Shown piece by piece: positions 32,821-41,972 of a stretch of 50,340 bases of DNA. The translations under genes were made by a program, and so were the position numbers. Each line of letters starts with the position of its first letter. Within the stretch, counting starts at the first letter, position 1. Source of the stretch: CAYRYU01 sp964428355 (GTDB lineage Bacteria > Muiribacteriota > Ozemobacteria > Ozemobacterales > Ozemobacteraceae); the NCBI GenBank assembly GCA_964428355.1, contig CAYRYU010000050.1:1-50340 (forward strand), given 5' to 3'. A model generated the notes under the pieces. It had not been told where the DNA came from, did not search any database, and was given only the letters and a program-made list of their open reading frames with translations.

Positions 32821-34063
32821 GCAACGCCTCCACGGGGTTGAGGTTGGCCGCCTCGCGGGCGGGCATGATTCCGAAGAAGACGCCCACCGAAAAGGAGATC
32901 AGGAAGGAAATGGCGATGGGCTTCACGGAAAAGGCAACGGGAATCTTCGTGAACTTGAGGATGAAAAACCCGATCCCCATTCCCAAAGCGATTCCCAGGA
33001 GACCTCCTACCAGGCAGACCATGACCGATTCGAACAGGAACTGGAAGATGATGTGGCGTCGCTTCGCCCCCAGGGCACGACGGATACCTATCTCGACACG
33101 GCGTTCGAGAACGTTCGCGAGCATGATGTTCATGATCCCGATTCCTCCGACCAGCAACGAGATCGATGCGATGCTGAGAAGGACGATGTTGAAGATCTCC
33201 TGGGTCGACTGTTGCTGGTCGAGGAGTTCCTGGGGCGAAAAGATCTTGTAGTCCCTGACCCCGTTGTGGGTGAGGCTCAGGATGCGCTCGGCCGCGTCCT
33301 TCATCCGGTTCGTCTCGATCAGACTCCGGCATTTCAGGATGATCTTGTCCAGCGCGGAGTAGACTTTCGGCGACTCGATCTTCTCGAGATAAGTCGGAAA
33401 GGGAAGCACCATGGACTTCTCGAAGATCCCATAATCCTTGGGGAAGCCCCGTTTCGACCCCTTTTTCGCGGGCCGGAATTTCCGGTCGAAGACCCCGACC
33501 ACCCTGAACCAGCGTTGGTCGAGGCGGAATGTCCGGTCCAACGCTTTCTCGGGGGAAGAAAACAACTGGACCGCCATCCCCCGGCTCAGGATGGCGACGG
33601 AATTCGCATATCGGAAATCGCTCCGGTCGAAATCGCGGCCAGCGACCACGTCGAGCTGGCTGAGCTCAACGAAGTTTGCGCTGACAGCGAAAACGCTGAG
33701 CTCACCGGCCTGGAGGGGAAGGTTCGTGGTTCTGGCCTTGAACCTCGTCAGATATCCCACATCCCTCCCCGCCATTGGAAGAACCGTCTGGAGCGCCTTC
33801 ACGTCCTTGAACGAGAGGCCGACGGACTCGTTGATCGATTGCGCGAGCTGGCCCCGGTCGAGGTTCCCCTCCTGGATGTGCACCAGATCAGCACCCAGAG
33901 CGTTGATGTTGTCCAGGATCTGTCGCTGAGCGCCTTCGCCGATCGTTATCATGGCGATCACGGAGGATACCCCGAAGATGATTCCCAGGAGGGCGAGGAA
34001 GCTCCGGAAGAGGTTTACCCGGAAGGAGGCTATGCTTCCCCTTATGAGGGAGGAGACTCTCAT
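32810..34063 (-). CDS. MacB-type ABC transporter permease
   Basis: The 417-aa protein has one N-terminal membrane helix (about 18-41), a large periplasmic MacB-PCD-type domain (about 45-285), and three C-terminal helices (VLLSIASISLLVGGIGIMNIM and following). This is the mechanotransmission FtsX/MacB fold, used to push substrates from the periplasm through TolC rather than across the inner membrane. ATG at 34063 overlaps the adaptor-2 stop by 3 bp (ATGA). The ATPase is a separate gene, unlike fused MacB. Confidence 0.92.
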   Translation of the reverse strand: MRVSSLIRGSIASFRVNLFRSFLALLGIIFGVSSVIAMITIGEGAQRQILDNINALGADLVHIQEGNLDRGQLAQSINESVGLSFKDVKALQTVLPMAGRDVGYLTRFKARTTNLPLQAGELSVFAVSANFVELSQLDVVAGRDFDRSDFRYANSVAILSRGMAVQLFSSPEKALDRTFRLDQRWFRVVGVFDRKFRPAKKGSKRGFPKDYGIFEKSMVLPFPTYLEKIESPKVYSALDKIILKCRSLIETNRMKDAAERILSLTHNGVRDYKIFSPQELLDQQQSTQEIFNIVLLSIASISLLVGGIGIMNIMLANVLERRVEIGIRRALGAKRRHIIFQFLFESVMVCLVGGLLGIALGMGIGFFILKFTKIPVAFSVKPIAISFLISFSVGVFFGIMPAREAANLNPVEALHEE

Positions 34064-35133
34064 GGTTTTCTCGGCTTCACGCGGATCATGTCTTTTGAGC
34101 CCAGTTGGAGAGGCTCGAGGAGATCGGCCCGGACCACGAAGCACTTTTCCCATGCGTCCGGCCGGTGGAAATTCAGGGTGACGTCACCCAGCCGCTGTGG
34201 AAAAAAGCCGATCTTGGTCACCCGGGCGGGAATCTCCCGCCCATCGACGAAAACGGACACCGTGTCACTTTCCGCAACCTTCGAGAATTCACCTTCGGGA
34301 AGGTAGAACATGACTTCCACCCTTTTCGAGGTGACCACCGAAAGGAAATGGACTCCGGAGTTGAGATCGTCACCCTTCTGGACCTTCCTCTTCTGCTTTT
34401 CGACCAGCGGGTAGAAGAGGAAGCCCGAGGCGGGCGCGCGAACGGAATACCGGTCCTTTCCGCGGTTGAAGATTTCGAAATAGCTGTCCCAGAGCCTGAT
34501 TGTCGAATCCAGCACGGTCCGGGTGCGTTCGAGGTTGTCCCGTGCGGCTGCGAGCTTGTGTTCCATCGCCCTCCTCTCGACCTCCTGAATCCGGACATCG
34601 GCTTCCATTATCCGCTGGCGGATCACCGCCAGGGTCGATTTCCTGCCAAGATCGAGGCGGGAGAGGCCTTCCTCCACCTTCGCCCGCTCGAGCTTCGAAG
34701 CGAGTTCGCTGATGGTCTTCTGGAGGCCGATCAGCGTCTCCTCGCGCTTCGCCTTGTTTTTCGACTGCTGTTGGTCGAGGTGTTCCCGGGCGCTTTCTGA
34801 AGGGAAGAAGAACCTGGCGATCACATCCCCCGAGGCGACCTGCTTGCCTTCTGGCTCGATCTCCTGGAGCTTGATTCCGGTCGAATCGGAACCCCAGAAG
34901 GGCAGCCGGAGAGAATTCTGGGGTGCGCAGAGGGGGACGAAATCCTTCGGAACGACCCTTCCCTCGTAGACTCCCGGTTCCCCTCCCCAAACCCCTATGA
35001 ATGGAGTCAGCAACAGCAGGATTCCCAGTGCCGCGATCTGACGGATCCTGCCTTCAGGAATTCCTTCCCCCGGCCTCCGGTCTTTCCGGATCCGCTCTGT
35101 GGCTCCGTGGCTCTGTGGCAGGCCCATTTCCAT
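34060..35133 (-). CDS. Periplasmic adaptor-like protein of ABC exporter, adaptor 2
   Basis: The 357-aa protein has a hydrophobic anchor or signal (IAALGILLLLTPFIGVWG, about 33-52), a lipoyl-like half (CAPQNSLRLPFWG), a predicted coiled coil (about 115-205) and a second half (YSVRAPASGFLFYPLVEKQ), so it is an HlyD-like adaptor, more divergent than adaptor 1. The N-terminal start is uncertain: ATG at 35133 has no clear ribosome site and gives an unusual 32-residue charged leader before the anchor. It overlaps the permease by 4 bp. It sits between ATPase and permease genes. Confidence 0.75.
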   Translation of the reverse strand: MEMGLPQSHGATERIRKDRRPGEGIPEGRIRQIAALGILLLLTPFIGVWGGEPGVYEGRVVPKDFVPLCAPQNSLRLPFWGSDSTGIKLQEIEPEGKQVASGDVIARFFFPSESAREHLDQQQSKNKAKREETLIGLQKTISELASKLERAKVEEGLSRLDLGRKSTLAVIRQRIMEADVRIQEVERRAMEHKLAAARDNLERTRTVLDSTIRLWDSYFEIFNRGKDRYSVRAPASGFLFYPLVEKQKRKVQKGDDLNSGVHFLSVVTSKRVEVMFYLPEGEFSKVAESDTVSVFVDGREIPARVTKIGFFPQRLGDVTLNFHRPDAWEKCFVVRADLLEPLQLGSKDMIRVKPRKP

Positions 35134-35156
35134 CGAAATGGCTGTCTTTGTCCCGA

Positions 35157-35819
35157 TCACTGGATGAGGCCGTCCTTGATCACGATGCATCGGTTCGTTG
35201 CCGCGGCAAGTTCCCGGGAATGGGTGACGATGATCACCGTGATCCCGTGATCCCGGTTGAGTTGCTGGAAGAGGGTGACGATTTCCTGGCCCACCTTTTC
35301 GTCGAGGTTTCCCGTGGGCTCGTCCGCGAGTATCAATCTTGGAGTTTTGATCAATGCCCGTGCGATGGCAACCCTCTGCCGCTCCCCTCCGCTCAACTGG
35401 TGCGGAAAATGGTCCAGCCTGTGGTCCATGCGCACCTTTCCCAGCCACTCCCGCGCCAGGTCATCGGCCCTCCGCCGGCCCAGACCGAGGAATTCCATGG
35501 GGAGTTTCACGTTGTCCAAAACCGAAAGATACTTGATCAGATGGAACCTCTGGAAAACGAAGCCGATCGAAGCGGCCCGGATCCCGGACAGGGCGTTGTC
35601 GTCGAGGGAATCGACAGTCCTGCCGTCGAGGAGATACTTCCCCGAGGTCGGTGTGTCCAGGCAGCCGATGATGTTGAGGAGAGTCGATTTGCCGGAACCG
35701 GAGGCTCCCATGACGGCGACGAGCTCCCCGGGGGCGATCCTCAGGGAAACCCCCTTCAGGACGTTGACGTCGACGATTCCAAGCTTGTAGTCCTTCCTGA
35801 TGTTCTCAAGGACGACCAT
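35157..35819 (-). CDS. ABC transporter ATPase (MacB/LolD type)
   Basis: The 220-aa product has every motor motif: Walker A GASGSGKST (38-46), Q-loop VFQRFHL, signature LSGGERQR (about 142), Walker B LILADEPTG, and H-loop VTHS. Length and the LDTPTSGKYLLDG segment place it with the MacB/LolD/FtsE class that powers FtsX-fold permeases. It lies between the TolC-like gene (3-bp gap) and adaptor 2. It energises the tripartite exporter. Confidence 0.95.
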   Translation of the reverse strand: MVVLENIRKDYKLGIVDVNVLKGVSLRIAPGELVAVMGASGSGKSTLLNIIGCLDTPTSGKYLLDGRTVDSLDDNALSGIRAASIGFVFQRFHLIKYLSVLDNVKLPMEFLGLGRRRADDLAREWLGKVRMDHRLDHFPHQLSGGERQRVAIARALIKTPRLILADEPTGNLDEKVGQEIVTLFQQLNRDHGITVIIVTHSRELAAATNRCIVIKDGLIQ

Positions 35820-35822
35820 CGT

Positions 35823-37277
35823 TCACTCCCCGATCACGATCCCGAACCTGCCGGGGAGCGAGCCTGAGAGCAGGAACTCCCTGAGGCGGTTCTGCTGGAG
35901 CGATAGCAGGGAACCCGCCTCGTCGATAAGGGAATTCTCAAGCTCCCGCTGGAACCGGACTACGTCCGCAAGGGTGGAGAACCCGTTTCGGTACTTCTCG
36001 GTTTCGGCCTCGAGTTTCTTCCTCGAAAGCTCGACTACCCGCTTCTTGCTCTTCAGGACCTCCTCGAAATGCCGGATTTTCTGGAAAACCCCCATCATCT
36101 CGAATGCCAGACGTCGTTCGGAATCCCTGATCGAAAGCCGGCGCAGGTCAACCTTTATCCGGTTCTGGTCGACCAGCGCCCGGTCTGGCTCACGGGAGAT
36201 CGGAACCTGGTATTCGATTCCCATTACCGACGAGTTCGGGCGTGGTGCGCCCGCTCCTTCCCGCATCCGGTAGTCGAAGAACAGGTCCAGCTGGGGCTTG
36301 GACTGGACTTTTTGATACTCGAGGGTGGTGACGGACTTTTCCAGAAGAAGCCTGTCCATCGCGAGGTCGGGGTTGTCCCCGACAAGGCTTCCCGGATTCG
36401 CGGGAGGGGTGGCGGTATCGTGGAACCGGTCGTCGTCCAGCAGCTCCTCCACCGTGAAGCCCGTGTTCAGGGCAGGGTCGAGGTCCAGGATGCGTCCGAG
36501 CTGAAGCTCGAGCTGGACGATATCGTGCCGGGCGTTTTCCACCCTGACCTGGAAATCGACCAGGTTTTCCTCGACGAGGAAGATCTCCCGCTCCGGAATC
36601 GCGCCCAGTTCGATGTCATGACGGGTATCCTCGAACTGCTTTCGGGCACGGGAAAGAGCCTGTTCCTGGATCCCGAGCGTTCTTCTGGCCAGGCAGAGCT
36701 GGAAATAGAGATTGCAGACGTCGAAAATGAAGGAGTTCAGATCGGAGCGGAACTTCGCCACCGCGATCCGCTCGTCGAGGCGGCTGAGATCGATCTCATA
36801 ACCCGTGACGCGGGCTCCGAAATTCTTCATCAGGGGTTGGGTAAGGGAGAAGGTCTGGACGTTCTCGTCCTTTGCGGGCCGGCCCTGCAAATCCTTGATC
36901 TCGTTGGTGAGGCTGACCCTGGTTCCGGATTTCCCCCTCGCAGAAACCGACTGCCGCCAGGTTCTCGTCCGACGGCCCTCTTCAGACTCCTGTATCAGGG
37001 CGTTCGCGGTTGGAACGAAGATCTTCCGCGCGATCGGGACGCCGTAAGAGGCCCCTTCCCGTTCGAGTCTGCTCTTGAGCAGGCCCAGGTTTCCCGCAAC
37101 CCCAAGGCGGACGCAATCGTCGAGCGTCAATCTGAGGGCTGCGGAGGGGGTTGGTTCCTCCCCGATTCCCGGAGTGGCGAACGAATGCCAGATCATCGTT
37201 ACCAGCATCCCCAGGATGACGGCATTTGCTCGCAAGCTTCCCGCATTCCCGCCGCTTGTCCGAAAAAGTCCCCTCAT
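35823..37277 (-). CDS. TolC-family outer-membrane channel protein
   Basis: The 484-aa product has a signal region (AVILGMLVTMIWHSFA) and two homologous halves of long amphipathic helices (LTLDDCVRLGVAGNLGLLKSR, and YRNGFSTLADVVRFQRELENSL near the C-terminus), characteristic of TolC-family proteins that form trimeric outer-membrane ducts. It is the first gene of the exporter operon (TolC, ATPase, adaptor 2, permease, adaptor 1). A 96-bp gap with no clear promoter separates it from the pilin operon, so read-through is possible. Confidence 0.9.
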   Translation of the reverse strand: MRGLFRTSGGNAGSLRANAVILGMLVTMIWHSFATPGIGEEPTPSAALRLTLDDCVRLGVAGNLGLLKSRLEREGASYGVPIARKIFVPTANALIQESEEGRRTRTWRQSVSARGKSGTRVSLTNEIKDLQGRPAKDENVQTFSLTQPLMKNFGARVTGYEIDLSRLDERIAVAKFRSDLNSFIFDVCNLYFQLCLARRTLGIQEQALSRARKQFEDTRHDIELGAIPEREIFLVEENLVDFQVRVENARHDIVQLELQLGRILDLDPALNTGFTVEELLDDDRFHDTATPPANPGSLVGDNPDLAMDRLLLEKSVTTLEYQKVQSKPQLDLFFDYRMREGAGAPRPNSSVMGIEYQVPISREPDRALVDQNRIKVDLRRLSIRDSERRLAFEMMGVFQKIRHFEEVLKSKKRVVELSRKKLEAETEKYRNGFSTLADVVRFQRELENSLIDEAGSLLSLQQNRLREFLLSGSLPGRFGIVIGE

Positions 37278-37373
37278 CGACCCACCGCTTTCCTTGAGTA
37301 TGGGGTCGCCAGATCATCGCGGAGTCTCTGGCCGGAATTCTGGGGCTGGCTGATCAAGATTCTGCTCTTTTCC

Positions 37374-38009
37374 TCATTGCATCGAAGGAAAATCCGGGCG
37401 GGCATCGATGTTGGGAACCTGGAATTGATGCTGAAGGGCGCGGGTGGCAAAAATGGGCCGAACCGAGGTCTGAAGTTCAACGGGTTCCAACCTTTGGGGA
37501 TGGAGTCCGGCACACAATACCCGGATCTGGAAGACGCCGCCCCAGAAGGGCTGCCCCGTGATCGCGAACCCGATGACGTTTCTTCCAAGCTCATGCATTC
37601 TGGGCTGGGAACCCTCGCCAACCATCTTCGGGTGCGGGAATACCGTCCGGATCAACTGCCCCGTCGAATGGATGTGACTGTAGACGATGATGTTCACGGG
37701 GTTGAGGTCGGCTTCCAGCTCCATTCCCGGACCCTCGCTTGGGAAGGATGGGAAAACGAAGGAAGTGCTTTCCTTGTCGGATTTGAAGATCAGGGCGGGA
37801 AAAGATGCGCCCACGCAGAGAAACTTGAGGTCACGGGCGCTCCTCGTCATTATCAAACGGGCAGTGTTGAGGTTGTCCAGCCTGTCGTACCCCTTGAAGG
37901 AAAGCTTGGTCGTTCCAACGAGGAAATTGATGGTGGGAATGAGGATCAGAATGCCGATTGCAATAACCACCATCACTTCGACCAGGGTAAATCCTTTCCG
38001 GTCACTCAT
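37374..38009 (-). CDS. Pseudopilin-like protein, GspJ-like
   Basis: The 211-aa protein has a textbook type IV prepilin signal: KG then FTLVE, with cleavage between G6 and F7 and Glu at +5, followed by a hydrophobic helix. The rest is beta-rich. Its size resembles minor pseudopilin GspJ or PilW. The ATG at 38009 overlaps the upstream pseudopilin gene by 8 bp. No secretion ATPase, platform protein or prepilin peptidase is in the window, so it must use a core encoded elsewhere. Confidence 0.85.
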   Translation of the reverse strand: MSDRKGFTLVEVMVVIAIGILILIPTINFLVGTTKLSFKGYDRLDNLNTARLIMTRSARDLKFLCVGASFPALIFKSDKESTSFVFPSFPSEGPGMELEADLNPVNIIVYSHIHSTGQLIRTVFPHPKMVGEGSQPRMHELGRNVIGFAITGQPFWGGVFQIRVLCAGLHPQRLEPVELQTSVRPIFATRALQHQFQVPNIDARPDFPSMQ

Positions 38010-38484
38010 ATTCCGCGACCACCACCTTCTGCAGGGTGATGAGTTCCCGGCGGAAAAGGGACAACCCGCTTCCCCCGAGCCGGACCTTGACGGTGAGGAG
38101 AAAAGCCATTTCGCGGGGTTCGACGTTCACGAGCCGTTCGAACTTGTAGTAATCCTCCGGATACGTGATCAAGGCATTGGTTCCGATAGGGAGGTCGGTA
38201 ACCGGTCTGAACTCGTTCATTCCCAGGCGGGAACCAATCTCGTCGGTCACTGCCTTGTTCTTGAGATCATAGAAGCTGAAGCCCGAAAGCCAGTCCAGGG
38301 TCTCGTTGGCAAGGGAAAGCGCGATGGTCTCCAGGTAAACGTCGGTCGTTCCCCGAGTCGAACTGGTGTACAGGCCCATCAGGAACGACAGCCCAACGAC
38401 CAGAAAAATGATCGTCACAAGGATCTCGGGAAAGGAAAACCCGAATCCCCTGCCCCGCCTCGGAAAACGGCTCGAGGGAATCAT
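38002..38484 (-). CDS. Pseudopilin-like protein, GspI/PilV-like
   Basis: The 160-aa product has the prepilin motif RGFG|FSFPEIL, with Phe at +1 and Glu at +5 and a charged, unusually long leader of about 13 residues. A hydrophobic helix and a small C-terminal domain follow. I chose ATG at 38484, which overlaps the stop of the large upstream gene by 3 bp; this confirms operon structure. By size and order it resembles minor pilins PilV/GspI. Confidence 0.8.
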   Translation of the reverse strand: MIPSSRFPRRGRGFGFSFPEILVTIIFLVVGLSFLMGLYTSSTRGTTDVYLETIALSLANETLDWLSGFSFYDLKNKAVTDEIGSRLGMNEFRPVTDLPIGTNALITYPEDYYKFERLVNVEPREMAFLLTVKVRLGGSGLSLFRRELITLQKVVVAEYE

Positions 38485-40574
38485 TGGACGCTCATCACAG
38501 CCCCCATGCGCCGGAGGAGACCTCCAACGAACGAGATGTATTCGTCGGTTCCGTTTCCCGAAAGCCTTGGCGCATCGTAAGCGATCCGGAATTTTCCGGT
38601 GGGTTGGACTGGAGCTTTGGTGCCTTCGGTGAACCAGATCCGGTCCGTCACGACGTTTCCGACAACGTTCAGATTTCCCTTCGGGCAGTAGATTCCAGAA
38701 ACCAACCCCGGGAAGGAAAACCCCATGGCAACAAGGGAGGCACAAATGGGCCCGTCACTTTGGGTCCCTACGGTGAGCCTTCCACAGTCGGAAAAGAGAA
38801 CGCATGGCCCATCCTCGGGATTCGCAGGTTGGAAATCCCCCTCGATAACCATCCCTTCGTTGGAATAAAGCATCCCCTTTCCGTGGAATTTCGCCCCGGC
38901 CGGGATCTGGATCGCCTTTCTGACCGAAACGAACCCCGGAAGCTTGAAATGGACGACATTTCGATCGTCCCTGTTCACAAGGGGACTCGCATAGAATTCC
39001 TGGGCTCGAGGGAAATCGTAACTTCGGAGGAATATCGATCCGAGCGGGCGGAGGTTGTTCATTCCGTCGTTTCCCAGTCGTTCGAAGGCGGGTGGACGAG
39101 GAAAACCCCCTTCGGGGACCTTGGGGGTTCTATCCCCGAAGAGATACAGATCGTGCGGACCCGTCGTCAGAACCTCCCCGCATTTCTTCTCGAGACCGGC
39201 GACCATGGCCTGGACTTCCTGTATCTCAGGGGTTTTCGCCGCCAGCTCCTCGGGAAGAAAACGCTCAACAAGAATCAGGGTTTTCTTCTCGATTTCCGTT
39301 TTCAACTTTTCATCATAACTCGTTGTCAACCACCATGTGGAACTTACCCAGAAGCGCTTCCTGAGGTCTCCCTCGAGAGTGACCGAAGGGTCGAACTCCC
39401 TCCCGTTGAAACGGAAGGTCAGGGGAAGGGGGTTCACCTCCGGGGAAAGGACCGGGAACCTCTTATAGGCTTTGGAGCATCGTGAAAAGTAGCCGAAGTA
39501 GGCTTTCTGCTTCCAGGGTGGGCAGGTGGTCATCCAGCCCTGCGGGGAATACCCAACCATGGGAAAATATTCCACCGCGAGATTCCCGGAAAAGGAATTC
39601 AGAATCTTGGGGACCAGTGCCTGGGCTTTCGGGGGAAGCTGTGCCCTGATCTTGCTTTCAATCGTCGTGGTAAGGGTGGGAAGGAGCTGGCACAATTCCG
39701 CCCACGAAAACACCACTGGTGGAGGGGGTGGGGGAATCAACCCCGCGAGCGTTTCGGGAAGGTTGAAGAAAAGTTTCCGACCTGGATCCAATAACTCTCT
39801 GGAACCGAAATAAACCTTTCCGGTCTTCCCGCCGGGGGAAGAGATTTCAACTCCGAACTTGGGGCCATTGAGGGTTTCGGCGAATCTCCCCGCGAACTCC
39901 TCGAAACCGTCCCGAATGAACAACGCGTAATCGTTCGTCAGGGTTGTCGGGTATCCCCGGGTTTCCCTTCCTTCGGGTCGGCTTCGGAGGCACGCGTGCT
40001 TGAAATCGAACTCGAAAGCGAAGCGGCTTTTCTGGGTTTGTTTTCCCCAATCCAGAGCCACGGTGAAATCGAATCTCAAAATCGCCTGGAACTCCCCCTG
40101 AAATCTCATATCCACCCTGGATCCGTTGCCCATCAGGACAGGAGGAAAGTCCCGTCGCACGTGATGGAGCCGGACGATTCCCTCGATCTTGACATTTCCA
40201 CGCCCGAGAAGGTTGTCCGCGACCTCCCGGGTGAGGGGAAGGTTGTCGAGGGCGAATCGGAATGGAAGCGATCCATCAGAGGGGCCCGAGTCCGGTTCGA
40301 AGTTCGCGATTGCATGCTTGAGTTCGGAGTTTCCCTTCAATGCCTCCTTGAATCGGAACCTTCCCTCGGCCACCGCGCTTTCAGCCAAAGTGAGGGCCAA
40401 ATCATCGAGCATGAAGGAAAAAGAGACATTCTTGGAATGGACGGTGAACATGAGGAACATTGCGCCGAGGATGAGAAGGACACAAACCAGCCCAACCGCC
40501 AGGGGGAAGATGAATCCGTTCCGGCCCCCAGCCGCGAAAGCGGCTGGGGAGGCTTTTCGGGTGATCAGGATCAT
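38481..40574 (-). CDS. Large PilX/GspK-like minor pilin component
   Basis: The 697-aa protein has NG|FIFPLAVGLV near residue 20 followed by a hydrophobic helix, like a pilin signal but lacking the usual Glu at +5; minor pilins of the GspK/PilX type also lack it. A second Ala/Gly-rich leader precedes. The remaining 600 residues are large and uncharacterised (GspK is about 330 aa), with a beta-helix-like C-terminus (LYSNEGMVIEGDFQPANPED). It starts 19 bp after the secreted repeat gene, with no good ribosome site and a run of eight G nearby. Confidence 0.72.
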   Translation of the reverse strand: MILITRKASPAAFAAGGRNGFIFPLAVGLVCVLLILGAMFLMFTVHSKNVSFSFMLDDLALTLAESAVAEGRFRFKEALKGNSELKHAIANFEPDSGPSDGSLPFRFALDNLPLTREVADNLLGRGNVKIEGIVRLHHVRRDFPPVLMGNGSRVDMRFQGEFQAILRFDFTVALDWGKQTQKSRFAFEFDFKHACLRSRPEGRETRGYPTTLTNDYALFIRDGFEEFAGRFAETLNGPKFGVEISSPGGKTGKVYFGSRELLDPGRKLFFNLPETLAGLIPPPPPPVVFSWAELCQLLPTLTTTIESKIRAQLPPKAQALVPKILNSFSGNLAVEYFPMVGYSPQGWMTTCPPWKQKAYFGYFSRCSKAYKRFPVLSPEVNPLPLTFRFNGREFDPSVTLEGDLRKRFWVSSTWWLTTSYDEKLKTEIEKKTLILVERFLPEELAAKTPEIQEVQAMVAGLEKKCGEVLTTGPHDLYLFGDRTPKVPEGGFPRPPAFERLGNDGMNNLRPLGSIFLRSYDFPRAQEFYASPLVNRDDRNVVHFKLPGFVSVRKAIQIPAGAKFHGKGMLYSNEGMVIEGDFQPANPEDGPCVLFSDCGRLTVGTQSDGPICASLVAMGFSFPGLVSGIYCPKGNLNVVGNVVTDRIWFTEGTKAPVQPTGKFRIAYDAPRLSGNGTDEYISFVGGLLRRMGAVMSVQ

Positions 40575-40593
40575 GCTCGTCGGGGGGGGACGA

Positions 40594-41688
40594 TCATTTT
40601 CCCCTCCACCAATTCAGAGCCGCATCATATCCAGCTTCGGCTGCTTTTCCGCCCAGGTAGCCACCAGTAGCACTGAAAACGGGAACCGTTACAGGGGCGG
40701 CAGGTCCACACCAGGCTCCCGCAATCCCACCGGCAGTTGAGCCAAGAATGGTTCCTACGGATCCGGCGGCACTTTTAAAGTTCGCATGTGCCGCGTCCCA
40801 GTCTCCGTAGGCGGCATTGATACCGCCCCTGACCAGATTGATGGCGCCCATCCCGGCATCGATATAATTCCTTCCAAGCGTCTTTAAAAGACTCCCGGCA
40901 TATTTTCCTGATGTTTTTGCGGCATCGACAATTTTATCCGTATCTCCCGCGTATTTGAGCGCGTCATCGACCAATTTGTAGTTCAGCTTTGCGGTTGTCT
41001 CCAGAATCTTGCCTGCAACCGAATCTTTGACCTCTTTTATAGTGTCCCAGGCTTTGCCCAACCCACTTTTCTTATCTTCACCCGGTTTCTGTTCTTCACC
41101 CGGTTTCTGCTCTTCACCCGGTTTCTGCTCTTCACCCGGTTTTTGTTCTTCACCGGGAGTCTGCCCTTCACCTGGTTTCAGTTCTTCACCGGGAGTCTGC
41201 CCTTCACCTGGTTTCAGTTCTTCACCGGGAGTCTGCCCTTCGCCAGGTTTCTGTTCTTCACCGGGAGTCTGCTCTGGAGGAACATCTCCAGCGGGAAGGT
41301 CATCATAAGGAGAAATCGCTCTGGATTCGTCCGGCGGGGTACCCTCCGTCGGTGTTCCTCCTTCGGTGGGGGTGCCTTCGGTAGGGGTGCCTTCGGTGGT
41401 AGTGGTGGAGTCGGTAACGGTCGGATAATCTTCAAACACCGCGGTGGTGGCATCCTTCACCGGCTCAACATAAGGAGCATCATCGCCACCGCCCTCGAGG
41501 TCATCGCCGTCATCGCCGTCATCGCCGTCGTCGCCGTCGTCGTCATCGGCCTGGCTGTCATCTCCACCTACATCATCTTGGGCGAGAAGCGGCCTTCCCA
41601 GAGACCACTTTCCTTCATAACTTACGGGTTGAAAGGCCACCAAGGCGATGGCCAGTAAGAGCACCCACAAACAAATTCTTTCCCTCAC
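40594..41688 (-). CDS. Secreted acidic/Pro-Glu repeat protein with glycine-zipper C-terminus
   Basis: The 364-aa protein has a signal or anchor segment (residues about 5-22), an Asp-Gly-rich acidic block (DDDGDDGDDGDD), Thr/Pro/Gly/Glu repeats (TPTEG), and then about nine copies of a 6-residue unit of the PGEEQK/PGEGQT type encoded by 18-bp tandem repeats (about 41090-41270). The C-terminal 150 residues are ordered-looking, ending in glycine-zipper sequence (GSTAGGIAGAWCGPAAP) typical of membrane-inserting segments. GTG at 41688 has an AAGGAGAG ribosome site and is preferred over the upstream in-frame ATG. It leads the pseudopilin operon and is a plausible export substrate, adhesin or toxin-like protein. 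No family named. Confidence 0.65.
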   Translation of the reverse strand: MRERICLWVLLLAIALVAFQPVSYEGKWSLGRPLLAQDDVGGDDSQADDDDGDDGDDGDDGDDLEGGGDDAPYVEPVKDATTAVFEDYPTVTDSTTTTEGTPTEGTPTEGGTPTEGTPPDESRAISPYDDLPAGDVPPEQTPGEEQKPGEGQTPGEELKPGEGQTPGEELKPGEGQTPGEEQKPGEEQKPGEEQKPGEEQKPGEDKKSGLGKAWDTIKEVKDSVAGKILETTAKLNYKLVDDALKYAGDTDKIVDAAKTSGKYAGSLLKTLGRNYIDAGMGAINLVRGGINAAYGDWDAAHANFKSAAGSVGTILGSTAGGIAGAWCGPAAPVTVPVFSATGGYLGGKAAEAGYDAALNWWRGK

Positions 41689-41972
41689 GACTTCTCTCCT
41701 TCCCTCTTTGAATCTACTGGTCGGGAACCTCAACTTCCGTCCATTTTTTTGGTTTTCCCCGCCATCCGGGTCATTTCTGCCGACTCGAGATTGACTTCAA
41801 TATACCATAGCCTTATCCGCATTCGGGGGTTACATCCAAGCTACGCTTGAAAGGAAAAAATGTTACCGGGTAAGGAAAAGAAATCCGTCCTCACGAGTCG
41901 AATTTCCGCTCGACGAACATTCCAAATGCGTAATATCATGGTGATGACTTTTTTCCGGGATTGGAGGAAATA

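Noticed and set aside
32231..34306. 691-codon plus-strand open frame
   Set aside because: Antisense to adaptor and permease genes with solid motifs.
36069..38039. 656-codon plus-strand open frame
   Set aside because: It is antisense to the TolC and pseudopilin genes, which have clear motifs.
41090..41270. Possible CRISPR array
   Set aside because: The 18-bp repeats are contiguous, in frame and without spacers, and they encode a PGEEQK-type peptide repeat.
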